DNA from: Gammaproteobacteria bacterium
GTDB lineage: Bacteria > Pseudomonadota > Gammaproteobacteria > Competibacterales > Competibacteraceae
Assembly (NCBI GenBank): GCA_024235095.1
Contig: JACKNC010000004.1
Span: forward strand, 62,001 to 126,000
DNA length: 64,000 nt
Reading direction: 5' to 3'
Shown: in pieces, positions 25,935 to 34,754 of the stretch
Layout: each line of letters opens with the position of its first letter
Numbering within the stretch: the stretch's first letter is position 1
Notes under the pieces: model-generated
The model's database searches: none
Seen by the model: the letters and a program-made list of their open reading frames with translations, nothing else
What the model was told of the DNA's origin: nothing
Position numbers and translations under genes: made by a program

Positions 25935-26234
25935 TTAAACCCCATCAGGCGCAGCGCCAAACATCGCATCCAACTCCTGTTGAATCTGCTGCTCCAACTG
26001 ATGCTTGAACGGGGCCAGTAGAAAACCCAGCCGTATGCTGATCCGAATCGCGCCCGGTTCCAGATCGATTTGGCCACTGATGCCGGAGCGCTCAAAATAC
26101 AGCGAATCATCTTGCCAATGATGACTGATTGCATAGCGGTCGGCCAATTGCGCAGCAATCGTTTCCGCCGCTTCACGGGCCTGATCGAGAGTCAAGGGAT
26201 GATCGCGATGCATAACAATGTGGGACATTTCCAA
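25935..26234 (-). CDS. Polyhydroxyalkanoate-system family protein
   Basis: 99 residues matching the small PHA_gran_rgn family found next to polyhydroxyalkanoate genes and thought to associate with the granule or its regulation. Typical features are HDHPLTLDQAREAAE-like start (HRDHPLTLDQAREAAETIA), a SGISGQIDL core and the amphipathic LGFLLAPFKHQLEQQIQQELD end. Other phasin or synthase genes are absent from the window. The start may be Met1 or Met3. It indicates a polymer-storing host. Confidence 0.82.
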   Translation of the reverse strand: MEMSHIVMHRDHPLTLDQAREAAETIAAQLADRYAISHHWQDDSLYFERSGISGQIDLEPGAIRISIRLGFLLAPFKHQLEQQIQQELDAMFGAAPDGV

Positions 26235-26276
26235 CTCGCTATTGATGAATCATTTTTATCAAATCGCCATGATAGG

Positions 26277-27626
26277 TTATTCTCCCGCTACGGTCATTTT
26301 TTCCACCAGCAGCGAACCGCAACGGATGCCGCCACGCACATCCACGTCGTTGCCTACCGCTGCGATGTCCCTGAACATTTCGTTCAGATTCCCGGCGATG
26401 GTGATTTCGTGAACCGGATATTGAATTTGGCCTTTTTCCACCCAGAAACCTGACGCGCCACGGGAATAGTCGCCGGTCACCAGATGAACGCCGTGGCCCA
26501 TCAGTTCCGTCACCCACAACCCGGTATCCAGTTGCCGTAGCAATTCTTCATGACCCAGCGGACCGGGTTCGACGATCAGGTTATGCGTGCCGCCGGCATT
26601 GCCAGTGGTCTCCATCCCCAGCCGGCGCGCCGAGTAACTGTCCAGCACATAGCCCTGCAAGATCCCGCCAGCGACCACATCCCGATTGGCCGTCGCCACC
26701 CCTTCATTGTCGAAAGGCGCGCTGCCCAGCGCCTTGGGCCAGTGGGGCCGTTCGCGAATCGTCATAAATTCCGGGAAAACCGGCGTACCGAGCCGATCCA
26801 GCAGGAACGACGCCTTGCGGTACAGCGCGCCACCGCGAATGGCCCCAACAAAATGACCGATTAACCCGCGCGCCAGTTCCGGCGCAAACAATACCGGAAC
26901 CTGGCGCGTACTCAACCGGCGACTCCCCAACCGGCGCAAGGCGCGTTGACCGGCTTTTTGTCCGACCGCAACCGGCGTTTCCAATTCATCGCGGTCGCGC
27001 GCCGCCGTGTACCAATGATTACGCTGCATTTCCCCGTTATCCTGGGCGATCACCGAACAACTCAGGGAATGGTGCGTGGTGGGATAACCGCCGCAAAAGC
27101 CGTGCGAGTTGCCATAAAGGACTAATCCGGTGTGCGTAGCGATGCTGCCGCCCTCGGAATTGCGAATTCGGGGATCCAATGCCAAAGCCGCTGCTTCACA
27201 CTCACGGGCCAGGGCGATGGCGTCTTCGGCGGCTAACGGCCAGGGATGATAGAGATCAAGATCAGGAATGTCCCGCGCCAGCCGATCGGGATCGGCCAAT
27301 CCAGCACAAGGGTCGCTGGCGGTATAGCGGGCAATGGCGCAAGCGCTTTGCACCGTGTCGCGAATCGCCGTCGCCCGCCAATCGGCGGTGCTGGCCGAAC
27401 CACGACACTGGCCAAAGTAGGCCGTGACCCCCAGTCCGCGTTGACGGTGATGCTCCAGGGTCTCGACCTCGCCCAGCCGCACGGTGACCGACAGGGCGCT
27501 ACCGAAGCTGACCGCTGCTTCAGCGGCAGTCGCACCCTGGGCGCGCGCCTCGGCAAGGATGTCGGCAACCAGATTTTCCAGGTGCTCGCGCGCCGGCAGG
27601 GGCGCGATAGGTTGGGCTGTTTTCAT
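26277..27626 (-). CDS. pmbA: TldE/PmbA metalloprotease-system subunit
   Basis: 449 residues. Non-catalytic partner of TldD; together they degrade unfolded peptides, mature microcin B17-like leaders and affect the CcdA antitoxin in E. coli. The U62 fold is recognised by GVTAYFGQCRGSASTAD near residue 75 and the glycine-rich C-terminal half (GASGFWVEKGQIQYPVHEITIAGNL). The ATG at 27626 overlaps the tldD stop (TGATG), so translation is coupled. A GTG three bases earlier is possible. Confidence 0.94.
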   Translation of the reverse strand: MKTAQPIAPLPAREHLENLVADILAEARAQGATAAEAAVSFGSALSVTVRLGEVETLEHHRQRGLGVTAYFGQCRGSASTADWRATAIRDTVQSACAIARYTASDPCAGLADPDRLARDIPDLDLYHPWPLAAEDAIALARECEAAALALDPRIRNSEGGSIATHTGLVLYGNSHGFCGGYPTTHHSLSCSVIAQDNGEMQRNHWYTAARDRDELETPVAVGQKAGQRALRRLGSRRLSTRQVPVLFAPELARGLIGHFVGAIRGGALYRKASFLLDRLGTPVFPEFMTIRERPHWPKALGSAPFDNEGVATANRDVVAGGILQGYVLDSYSARRLGMETTGNAGGTHNLIVEPGPLGHEELLRQLDTGLWVTELMGHGVHLVTGDYSRGASGFWVEKGQIQYPVHEITIAGNLNEMFRDIAAVGNDVDVRGGIRCGSLLVEKMTVAGE

Positions 27627-29071
27627 CACGCCTGCGTCCCCCCCACGGTCAATGCCTCGACTTTCAATGTCGGCTGGCCTACACCGACGGGTACGCTCTG
27701 CCCATCCTTGCCACAGGTTCCAACACCGGCATCGAGCTTCAGGTCATTGCCGACCATCGAGACTTTGGTGAGCACATCCGGGCCGTTACCGATCAACGTG
27801 GCGCCTTTGACCGGACGGGTGACGCGACCGTTTTCAATTAAATACGCCTCGCTGGCGGAAAACACGAATTTGCCCGAAGTAATATCCACCTGACCGCCGC
27901 CAAAGTTAACGGCGTACAGCCCTCGCTCGACCGAAGCAATCACTTCCGCCGGATCGTGTTCGCCGGGCATCATATAAGTGTTGGTCATCCGGGGCAGCGG
28001 CAAATGCGCGTAGGACTCGCGCCGGCCATTGCCGGTCAGCGCAGTTTTCATCAGCCGAGCGTTCAGCTTGTCCTGTAAATAGCCCTTGAGAACGCCCCGC
28101 TCAATCAGCGTGGTGCATTGGGTCGGCGTTCCTTCATCATCGATGTTCAACGAACCGCGCCGGTGGGCCAGCGTCCCGTCATCTACGACCGTACACAATG
28201 GGGAAGCCACGCGTTCCCCGATGCGCCCGGTGAACACGGACGTACCCTTGCGGTTGAAGTCGCCTTCCAGGCCGTGGCCGATCGCCTCATGCAGCAGAAT
28301 TCCCGGCCAACCCGGCCCCAGCACCACCGGCAGAGTCCCGGCCGGCGCAGGGACTGCCTCCAGATTGACCAGCGCGAGCCGCACTGCTTCCCGGGCGTAA
28401 CCCAGGGCGCGTTCTTCATCCAGAAACCAGCCGTAACCGACCCGACCGCCGCCGCCGGAACTGCCTTGCTCGCGGCGACCGTTCTGTTCAACAATCACCG
28501 ACACATTCACGCGCACCAGGGGCCGCACGTCACCGGCCAACGTCCCATCGCTGCCCGCGACCAGAATCGTATCCTGGGTCGCAGCCAGGCTGACCATGAC
28601 TTGCGTCACGCGCGGGTCTTGCTGGCGCGCTTCAGCGTCCAGTTTCTCCAGCAATTCCACCTTGGCCTCGGCGGTTAAAGTATCCAGCGGATCGAGAGGT
28701 TCGTACAAGGCGGGCCTTTGGCTAGCGCGCCAGACCTGGAGCCGCCCTTCCCCGCCTTGTTGCGCGATGGCGCGGGCAGCGGTTGCGGCTTCCAGCAATG
28801 CCGGCATCATCAGTTCATCGGAATAGGCGAAACCGGTTTTTTCCCCGCTGATCGCCCGAACTCCGACCCCCTGTTGGATCGCATGGCTGGCGGTTTTAAC
28901 CTGCTGATCCTCCAGACTCCAGGATTCCGCGCGGCGTTGCTGGAAATACAAATCGCCGCTGTCTATGGCATGGCCGAATAGGCAACTCAAGGCGCGATGC
29001 AAATCATCCTCGCCGAGACCAGCAGGCGTTAATAGTTGATGGCGGGCAAGCGTAAGCGTGTCAGTCGTCAT
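27626..29071 (-). CDS. tldD: Metalloprotease TldD
   Basis: 481 residues from the ATG at 29071. Catalytic zinc subunit of the TldD/TldE heterodimer, with the metal motif HEAIGHGLEGDFNRKG near residue 260 (HExxxH). The conserved end reads LIGNGPDVLTKVSMVGNDLKLDAGVGTCGKDGQ, supplying the expected cysteine ligand. Directly upstream of pmbA in one transcription unit. No bacteriocin precursor is present, so a housekeeping role is likely. Confidence 0.95.
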   Translation of the reverse strand: MTTDTLTLARHQLLTPAGLGEDDLHRALSCLFGHAIDSGDLYFQQRRAESWSLEDQQVKTASHAIQQGVGVRAISGEKTGFAYSDELMMPALLEAATAARAIAQQGGEGRLQVWRASQRPALYEPLDPLDTLTAEAKVELLEKLDAEARQQDPRVTQVMVSLAATQDTILVAGSDGTLAGDVRPLVRVNVSVIVEQNGRREQGSSGGGGRVGYGWFLDEERALGYAREAVRLALVNLEAVPAPAGTLPVVLGPGWPGILLHEAIGHGLEGDFNRKGTSVFTGRIGERVASPLCTVVDDGTLAHRRGSLNIDDEGTPTQCTTLIERGVLKGYLQDKLNARLMKTALTGNGRRESYAHLPLPRMTNTYMMPGEHDPAEVIASVERGLYAVNFGGGQVDITSGKFVFSASEAYLIENGRVTRPVKGATLIGNGPDVLTKVSMVGNDLKLDAGVGTCGKDGQSVPVGVGQPTLKVEALTVGGTQA

Positions 29072-29146
29072 GGTTGATCTCAAGTAGACGCATATCGATG
29101 CGAGACAGTCATTTGTGGATCAGGATCGATCATACTAAAGTTGAGA

Positions 29147-29198
29147 CCAGAAAAAAGAGGATTGCGCTCCCCGCAATCCCCGCAAGACCTCCAAGCGA
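29147..29198. repeat. 52-bp palindromic repeat, copy 1
   Basis: A poly-A tract followed by a hairpin, GGATTGC-GCTCCCC-GCAATCC, and a common tail ending CCAAGCGA. The second copy at 34667-34718 differs by one base. It is directly next to the 90-bp repeat. Confidence 0.8.
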
Positions 29199-29199
29199 C

Positions 29200-29289
29200 G
29201 TAGGTCGGGCAAAAGCGGAGCGTTGCCCGACGGGTTCATGGGGGTGGAGGGTGCATGTCGGGCACGTCCGATGCCCGACCTACCTGGCT
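29200..29289. repeat. 90-bp REP-like repeat, copy 1
   Basis: Begins GTAGGTCGGGC and ends GCCCGACCTACCTGGCT, with two internal stem-loops of the GTCGGGCA/TGCCCGAC type. The same-length copy is at 29696-29785 in the same orientation. The pair brackets the antitoxin-like gene. Confidence 0.85.
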
Positions 29290-29298
29290 GAATCCGTG

Positions 29299-29577
29299 AT
29301 GACCGGTCGGGAACTCGGCGAAAAGCTCCTGGCGTCCGTGCGGGAAATGAAAGCCGGAGAAGGGGCGCGAGTCACTCGGGTTGCGGTTCCGCCGATTGCG
29401 GCAACCCGCAATGCGGTCGGCGTGTCGCAATCCCAGTTTGCCGCGCTGCTCGGCATCTCCGTCCGCACCTTGCAGGAATGGGAACAGGGGAGGCGCTCGC
29501 CCACGGGCGCGGCCAAGACCTTGCTGCGCGTGGCGGAAACCCACCCGGAAATCCTGCGCGAGTTGGCGACTGGCTAA
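29299..29577 (+). CDS. HTH antitoxin of HigA/NadS type, without visible toxin
   Basis: 92 residues from the ATG at 29299. An XRE helix-turn-helix spans about residues 43-75 (NAVGVSQSQFAALLGISVRTLQEWEQGRRSPTG). This sequence type is typical of antitoxins and autoregulators encoded downstream of a RelE/HigB-type toxin. No toxin gene lies upstream: the region immediately before the start is the 90-bp repeat. It is an orphan, perhaps left when the toxin was lost. The product looks complete. Confidence 0.8.
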   Translation: MTGRELGEKLLASVREMKAGEGARVTRVAVPPIAATRNAVGVSQSQFAALLGISVRTLQEWEQGRRSPTGAAKTLLRVAETHPEILRELATG

Positions 29578-29695
29578 CCTGCAAATCCCCGCCACTCTCC
29601 TGCCCTGCGGCAACTGGAGCAAACGGCGAGTGAGTCACTTGCCTTGCTTATCGCCATTGATGCTTAAGGCAGCTCGCAATAAATAACCTCCAATG

Positions 29696-29785
29696 GTAGG
29701 TCGGGCAAAAGCGCAGCGTTGCCCGACCGGTTCACGGGGGTGGTGGGCGCATGTCGGGCACGTCCGGTGCCCGACCTACCTGGCT
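29696..29785. repeat. 90-bp REP-like repeat, copy 2
   Basis: Same orientation and length as the copy at 29200-29289, with a handful of substitutions. Its right edge coincides with the premature end of the SDR gene fragment read from the other strand. Confidence 0.85.
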
Positions 29786-30075
29786 ATAAATCCTGTCCCT
29801 GCAGATATTACAACTAAATCAATTTCACCAAACTCTTCTCTGACTGAATTGAATACCTCGATGGCACTGTTGGTATCGGAAACATCCATTCCTCGTATCA
29901 GCGATGGAGAAGATAACTCTGGCCGGAGCGATTCAAGGAGGTTTATCCGTCTACCTGTTGCACAGACCATACAACCGTACTGAAAAAGAATCAGCGCCAA
30001 CTCCTTTCCAATTCCCGATGATGCTCCGATAATGATAGTTTTTTTATTCCTTTTGCTTCTCGTGGTGGGCAACAT
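29776..30075 (-). pseudogene. Short-chain dehydrogenase, 5' fragment
   Basis: About 99 codons from ATG 30075, five bases after the stop of the hydrolase gene. The Rossmann start is clear: IIIGASSGIGKELALIL (TGxxxGxG type), an ATGRR cofactor-specificity segment and MDVSDTNSAIEVF, then LVVISAGTGF. It stops there, where the 90-bp repeat begins. The catalytic Ser, Tyr and Lys are missing, since SDRs are normally about 250 residues. It is an inactive relic. Confidence 0.85.
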
Positions 30076-30079
30076 AATG

Positions 30080-31926
30080 TTATCGGTTGTCAATGCGGAC
30101 AAATCGAAATCCTGAATAAACAAGTTCAGTGCCGTTGCTCAAATCTGTTGCGCGTACCACACTTCCTTCACCGTTACCGATTCCCGCGATAACGGCTTCG
30201 TCATCAGAGATCGCCTGCAAGGCATATGTCACTCTGGTTTCTGGATCGACACCGTTCTTGGAGGCGATCACCGCTTTGAATACAAGAATTCCCGATTCGG
30301 TTACGAGTTCAGCCTGCTTGAAGTCGAACTGCTCATCGGTTGTGTCTGTTTGATACATGCCCTCTCTCTTGCGCCAAGCGTCGGGTATGTCAACGCTCGG
30401 CACTCGCTCAAACGCAAAAGGCGCGGGCAACCCTTCCAGTAAGGCCACATCCTTTGCTTGCACCGTTATAAATCGAATGGACAATGTATCAATCGGTATA
30501 GAGATCAAACCGAATGCCACGTTGGCCTTTGGTACGAAGGTGTCGGCACTAACTGGCTGCAGCGTGAAACTCCTGTCAAACAGCGAAGTCTTGAGTTGAT
30601 CTCCGTCCACGGTAATGGACCCGAGTTGGCCGTTGAACATCGCGTAATGTCCGGCATAACGGGCGAGGTGATCGTGCGACATTCGCATCGGCTCGGGTGT
30701 TGGATTGGTGGTATCGCGTGTCGGTGGGGCGCGCCATACTTGGTCTCATAAGCGAGTTCAAGCGCGCGAGTGCCGAGCTTGGTGATGAACTGAGACGCCT
30801 CATCACTGTTGGTAAGAATGATTACACCCAGCTTTTGTTTGGGCAGCAGTGAAAGGTGTGCCTGATAGGGAGGGAATCCGCCGTTGTGCCACGCCAGCGG
30901 CTGACCTCCAGGGGCGGAAAGGCCGCTCAGCATCCAGGCCATGCCGATTTTGTGGTCGAAATCCAGATCGAGGCCAGCGAACTGTGGCTTGAACATTTTC
31001 TGCAGTGTTTCCGGTTTGATGATTTGCATACCCTGCGCACTGCCATCGGCAAAGATGAACCGCAGCCAGCGGCTCATGTCATTTACGCTGGATAGCATGC
31101 CCCCCGCAGGGGTATCGCGCAACGATAAGCGGGGCGCGTCCTTTCCCTTGCGATAGCCGCGGGCGTAGCGATGTTCGATATCCGGTGTGAGCTGGAAGGA
31201 GGAATCCGCCATTCCCAAGGGCATTAACAGGTTTTGCTGCATGGCGCTGGAGAATTCCTGATGTTCGACGTTCTCGATAACCCTGCCGAGCAAGCTGTAG
31301 TCGATATTGGAGTACTTGTATAACGATTGCGGTGGACTTGCGAGACTCTCTTCACTCAATGCTCTGACATACTCCGCGAGGGAAACGGGGTGGTCAACCC
31401 ACATACCTTTGAGCACATCCGACGGCATTCCGGAGTGATGTGCAAGTAGAGCACGCAAGGTGATGGGCTTGCTGTCTGCGAAACGATTGCGGATGGAAAA
31501 TTCCGGCACATAATCCGTGACCGGCTTGTCCAGCTGGACATTGCCATATTCGACCAATCGCATGATCTCGGTGGCCGTTACCACCTTGGAGATCGACCCG
31601 ATACGATACACCGTATCAGCGGTCGCAGGCACATTGTTAGCGGCGTCGGCAAAGCCGAAACCCTCGGCCCACACGACTTTTTGGTCATCAACAAGTGCAA
31701 TACTTAGTCCCTTGACATCGTGTTTCGCCATGTCCTGCTTTATCAAAGCTGACAGATATTGCCTGGCCGGCTCATAGTCGTTGCGGGCGATATTCGTCGG
31801 CCAGGGTGGGACACCAGCGCACCCGGAGAGCAATAATGCAATAGAGAAACCCCAGTTAATTAGCCATCCTGGTATAGGCTTGCCAACGATTATCCCTACA
31901 TTATCAACGAACTGAGCGTTAATCAA
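30080..31926 (-). pseudogene. Serine hydrolase / class C beta-lactamase-like lipoprotein, frameshifted
   Basis: A hydrophobic signal with lipobox LLSGC is followed by a serine hydrolase domain with catalytic RIGSISKVV (SxxK), KYSNIDY (YxN) and WHNGGF (HxG). After ...ELAYETKYGAP near 30735 the frame changes. The remaining C-terminal beta-barrel domain (HLARYAGHYAMFNGQLGSI to 30080) continues in the next frame, consistent with loss of one base in the C-rich stretch around 30690-30745. The only start is a TTG at the very edge of the neighbouring IS, so the true 5' end may also be gone. A sequencing error could explain the frameshift but not the start. Confidence 0.82.
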
Positions 31927-31927
31927 A

Positions 31928-33073
31928 TTGTCTAATAACTATAGAAGACCTCTTTAGAGACTCTAAATTTATAGAGGAGGTGCGGCAATGAACGCGGAAT
32001 GGATGTTTGATGCACGTAAAATACCGGATGAAGTGATGAATTACATCCGGCGTATTGCGGTTCGCGCGGTCGAAGAGAAGCATTATGGTCCGGAGCTTGT
32101 TGCTGATTTTTTGGGTATCGACCGAACGAGTATTTATGATTGGCTTCGCAACTATCGTTATGAAGGAGAAGAAGCCCTGGATACCCGGAAAGCGCTCGGC
32201 GCCACGTGTGTGATGACTCCGGATATTGATCGATGGTTAAAAGAAACGATACTCAATACGACGCCGGCGGATCATGGCTATGATACGGTTTTATGGACTT
32301 TAGAGATCATGGTTAATTTATTGAAAGAGTACTTTGGTTTATGGGTATCGGATGCCACGGTTCGTCTGCATTTACATCAATTAGGACTGAGTTGTCAAAA
32401 ACCTTGTTATCATGCCTTAAACCAGGATCAGGAGGAAGTTAAAAAGTTTATTAATGAAGAATTTAAAGAGATTCAGAAGCGGGCTCAAGAACTTGGAGCG
32501 GATATTGCGTTTCAGGATGAGTCATGGGTTCAAGGCCATACGCGTTCTGGACGGACGTGGGGCTTAGTCGGTCATCCGCCTGAAATTAAAGTGAGTGATG
32601 ACCGGGGTGGGTTTCACATTTTATCGATGGTTACGGCGACGGGCGAGTTAATATTTGAAGTGACCACTCAAAAATGAGTGAGTGGGGTTTTCATTGCCTT
32701 TTTAGAGAAGGCATTAGAGGGTCGAGAGCGCCCATTAATTGTCATCACGGACAATGCGTCTTATCATACCTCGAAAGAAGTCAAAGCCTTTCTTGAGACG
32801 CATCGAAAACAAATCCGCTTGTTCTTTCTTCCCCCCCACTCGCCAGAGTTAAATCCGGATGAACAGGTTTGGAATGAGATCAAAAATGATCATCTGGAAA
32901 AGGAGCCAATTAAAAACCGGGCTGATTTCAGAGCGCGCGTTTATTCTGCTTTGGAAAAGCTAAAAGAATTTCAGGAAAGGGTCAAATCATTTTTTAGGCT
33001 CCCTGATACTCAATACGCTAATCCTGAAAAAGCTCCAGCATGATTTTTGTGGGGATAACTATTAGCAAGACAA
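31928..33073 (+). mobile_element. IS630-type element A (approximate limits)
   Basis: Imperfect inverted ends (TTGTCTAATAACTAT on the left; the reverse of the right end reads TTGTC followed by CTAATAGTTATC) flank a DDE transposase frame with an in-frame stop. I see no clean TA duplication, so the limits are uncertain by a few bases. The left end abuts the hydrolase relic. A 3' fragment of a related element lies immediately to the right. Confidence 0.55.
31988..33043 (+). pseudogene. IS630-family transposase interrupted by one TGA
   Basis: N-terminal winged helix-turn-helix part (about 30-60, VADFLGIDRTSIYDWL). DDE residues are visible in FQDESWV, VITDNASYH and PPHSPELNPDEQVWNE. Reading is continuous in one frame except for a TGA at 32675-32677 after TTQK; after it a GTG could restart. 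Without the stop the protein would be about 351 residues, normal for the family. A strong AGGAGG box precedes the start. Confidence 0.85.
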
Positions 33074-33246
33074 TAACATTCGCAAGCTCATTTTCTTGTC
33101 GTATTTCGTTGTCATAACGCTATACAAATTTATTTCCATTAAAAACAGGGCTGATTTCAGACAACATGTTTATTCTGCTTTGATAAAGCTAAAAGAATTT
33201 AAGGAAAGGGTCAAATCATTCTTTGGGCTTCCTGATACTCAATATG

Positions 33247-34421
33247 CTAGTGGGCTGACACAGAAGTTTTGACAGGTTCAGAGGTTTCTAGGTCCACCGG
33301 GGTTTCAGAAGATTTCAAGGGAGGATAGAGGCGCTTGAGTTTGACCCGGGCCAAGTCGGTGCCGAACTGCCAGTGGATTTTGGTCTGACGTAGGTTGCGT
33401 GGGCCTTGCCAAGCGGCGATTTCCTTCCGCAAAGTTTCGAGGTTCGCAATGCGGCGATTCAAACACTGGCCGGCGAGAACAGCGAACTCACATTCCGCCA
33501 TATTGAGCCAACTGCCATGCTTGGGGGTGTAATGAAATTCGAGCTTGCGGGTGATCCGGCGGGCTTCCTCTGGAGAAAAGACACTATACAAGGCCGCAGG
33601 AGTGTGGGTATTGAGGTTATCCACGACCAACCGGATTCGCTCCGCCTTCGGAAAGTACACATCAACGAGTTGCTGCATTTGCTGGGCAAAATCGCGTTTG
33701 GTGCGCTGTTTCGTGACATTAACATGACGCCACCCGCGCAAGGGTTGTACGAATAGAAATAAATTGGCGGTGCCTTCGCGTTTGTATTCACAGTCATAGC
33801 GCGCCGGTTGACCCGGGCGGGCGGGTTGAGGACAGCGGGTTTCGCTGGTCAATTGCACCGGACTTTCATCGAAGCACACTTGGGGGTATTGAGGATCATC
33901 GGGTTCGGCGTACAGGTCCAACACATCCTCCATATGCCAAACATAATCGGGACTGACACTGGGAATACACCATTCTTGACGTTGCCAGGGTTTGAGGTCG
34001 TTTTTTTAAGGATGCGCCGCACACTCTCACGGGAAATGGCTTCGATGGGCCGGAGTTCCATGAAGCGGTCCGCTAACAATTGGAGAGTCCACTGACAACG
34101 GCCAGCGGGCGGGGTACTACAGGCCAAGGCGACCAGAAAGGCGGCCTGTTTGCCGGTCAAGGCCGGGGGCAAACCGACTCGTGGCCGCTCGCTTAACGCC
34201 GCCAGCAACCCTTCGTCGACAAACCGTTGACGGGTACGATGAACGGTCGAAATCCCCAAGTGAAGGCTTTGGGCAATGGCCTCATCCGTCGCCCCTTCCG
34301 CAGCCTGCAGCAACACATGGGCACGGGCAACCTTGCGCGCCGCTGCCTTGCCTTTATGAATGACCTTCAGCAGGTCTTCCCGCTCCTCTTCAGTTAGATC
34401 AACCAGATACTTGTGGGCCAT
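33247..34421 (-). CDS. IS630-family transposase, expressed by frameshift (element B1)
   Basis: The first frame starts at ATG 34421 (AGGAGG box) and carries two helix-turn-helix motifs (ATDEAIAQSLHLGISTVHRTRQRF region). The second frame carries the DDE core with VCFDESPVQL, LVVDNLNTHT and TPKHGSWLNMAE. They join by a -1 slip on A7 (34001-34007, minus strand), a typical programmed site. The second frame reads through the terminal repeat, and its TAG stop is partly made by the duplicated TA outside the element. Confidence 0.88.
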
Positions 34422-34492
34422 GGTGATTCCTCCTGTTGATCTCAACCATAGGGCACCCACCGCTACCTGTCAAAACTTCTGTGTCAGCCCAC
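33250..34492 (-). mobile_element. IS630-type element B1 (1243 bp), apparently complete
   Basis: Perfect inverted ends of 28 bp starting GTGGGCTGACACAGAAG. TA stands on both sides (33248-33249 and 34493-34494), the hallmark of this family. The empty site can be read from the uninterrupted paralogue at about 33018. A near relative of the same length is at 46937-48179. Confidence 0.93.
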
Positions 34493-34666
34493 TAGTCTCG
34501 AACAAGCTCTAGCATGATTTTTATGGGGATAACTATTAGCAAGACAATACAAGGGGGGAATTGACGATTCAAAATCCATTGAGAAACGGTATAACAACGC
34601 TGCCCAGCAACCGCTGGCGCAGCCCGGTGATCCCTTACAGACAGTTCTTCCAAATCAAACAGGCGG

Positions 34667-34718
34667 CCAGAAAAAAGGGGATTGCGCTCCCCGCAATCCC
34701 CGCAAGACCTCCAAGCGA
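34667..34718. repeat. 52-bp palindromic repeat, copy 2
   Basis: One base different from 29147-29198 and in the same orientation. It lies alone in the gap before the dihydroorotate-dehydrogenase-like gene. Nothing else is recognisable in 34550-34754. Confidence 0.8.
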
Positions 34719-34754
34719 AAGAACAGAGGTCAATCAGACCCAATACTCAACGGC

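Larger units (their letters stand above)
33138..34549 (+). mobile_element. 3' fragment of an IS630-type element, split by another IS
   Basis: 33138-33249 and 34493-34549 together match about 170 bp of the 3' end of element A (from ATTAAAAAC to the CAATA after the right end), with roughly 10% differences. The fragment is interrupted at a TA dinucleotide by the 1243-bp element at 33250-34492. Confidence 0.8.
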
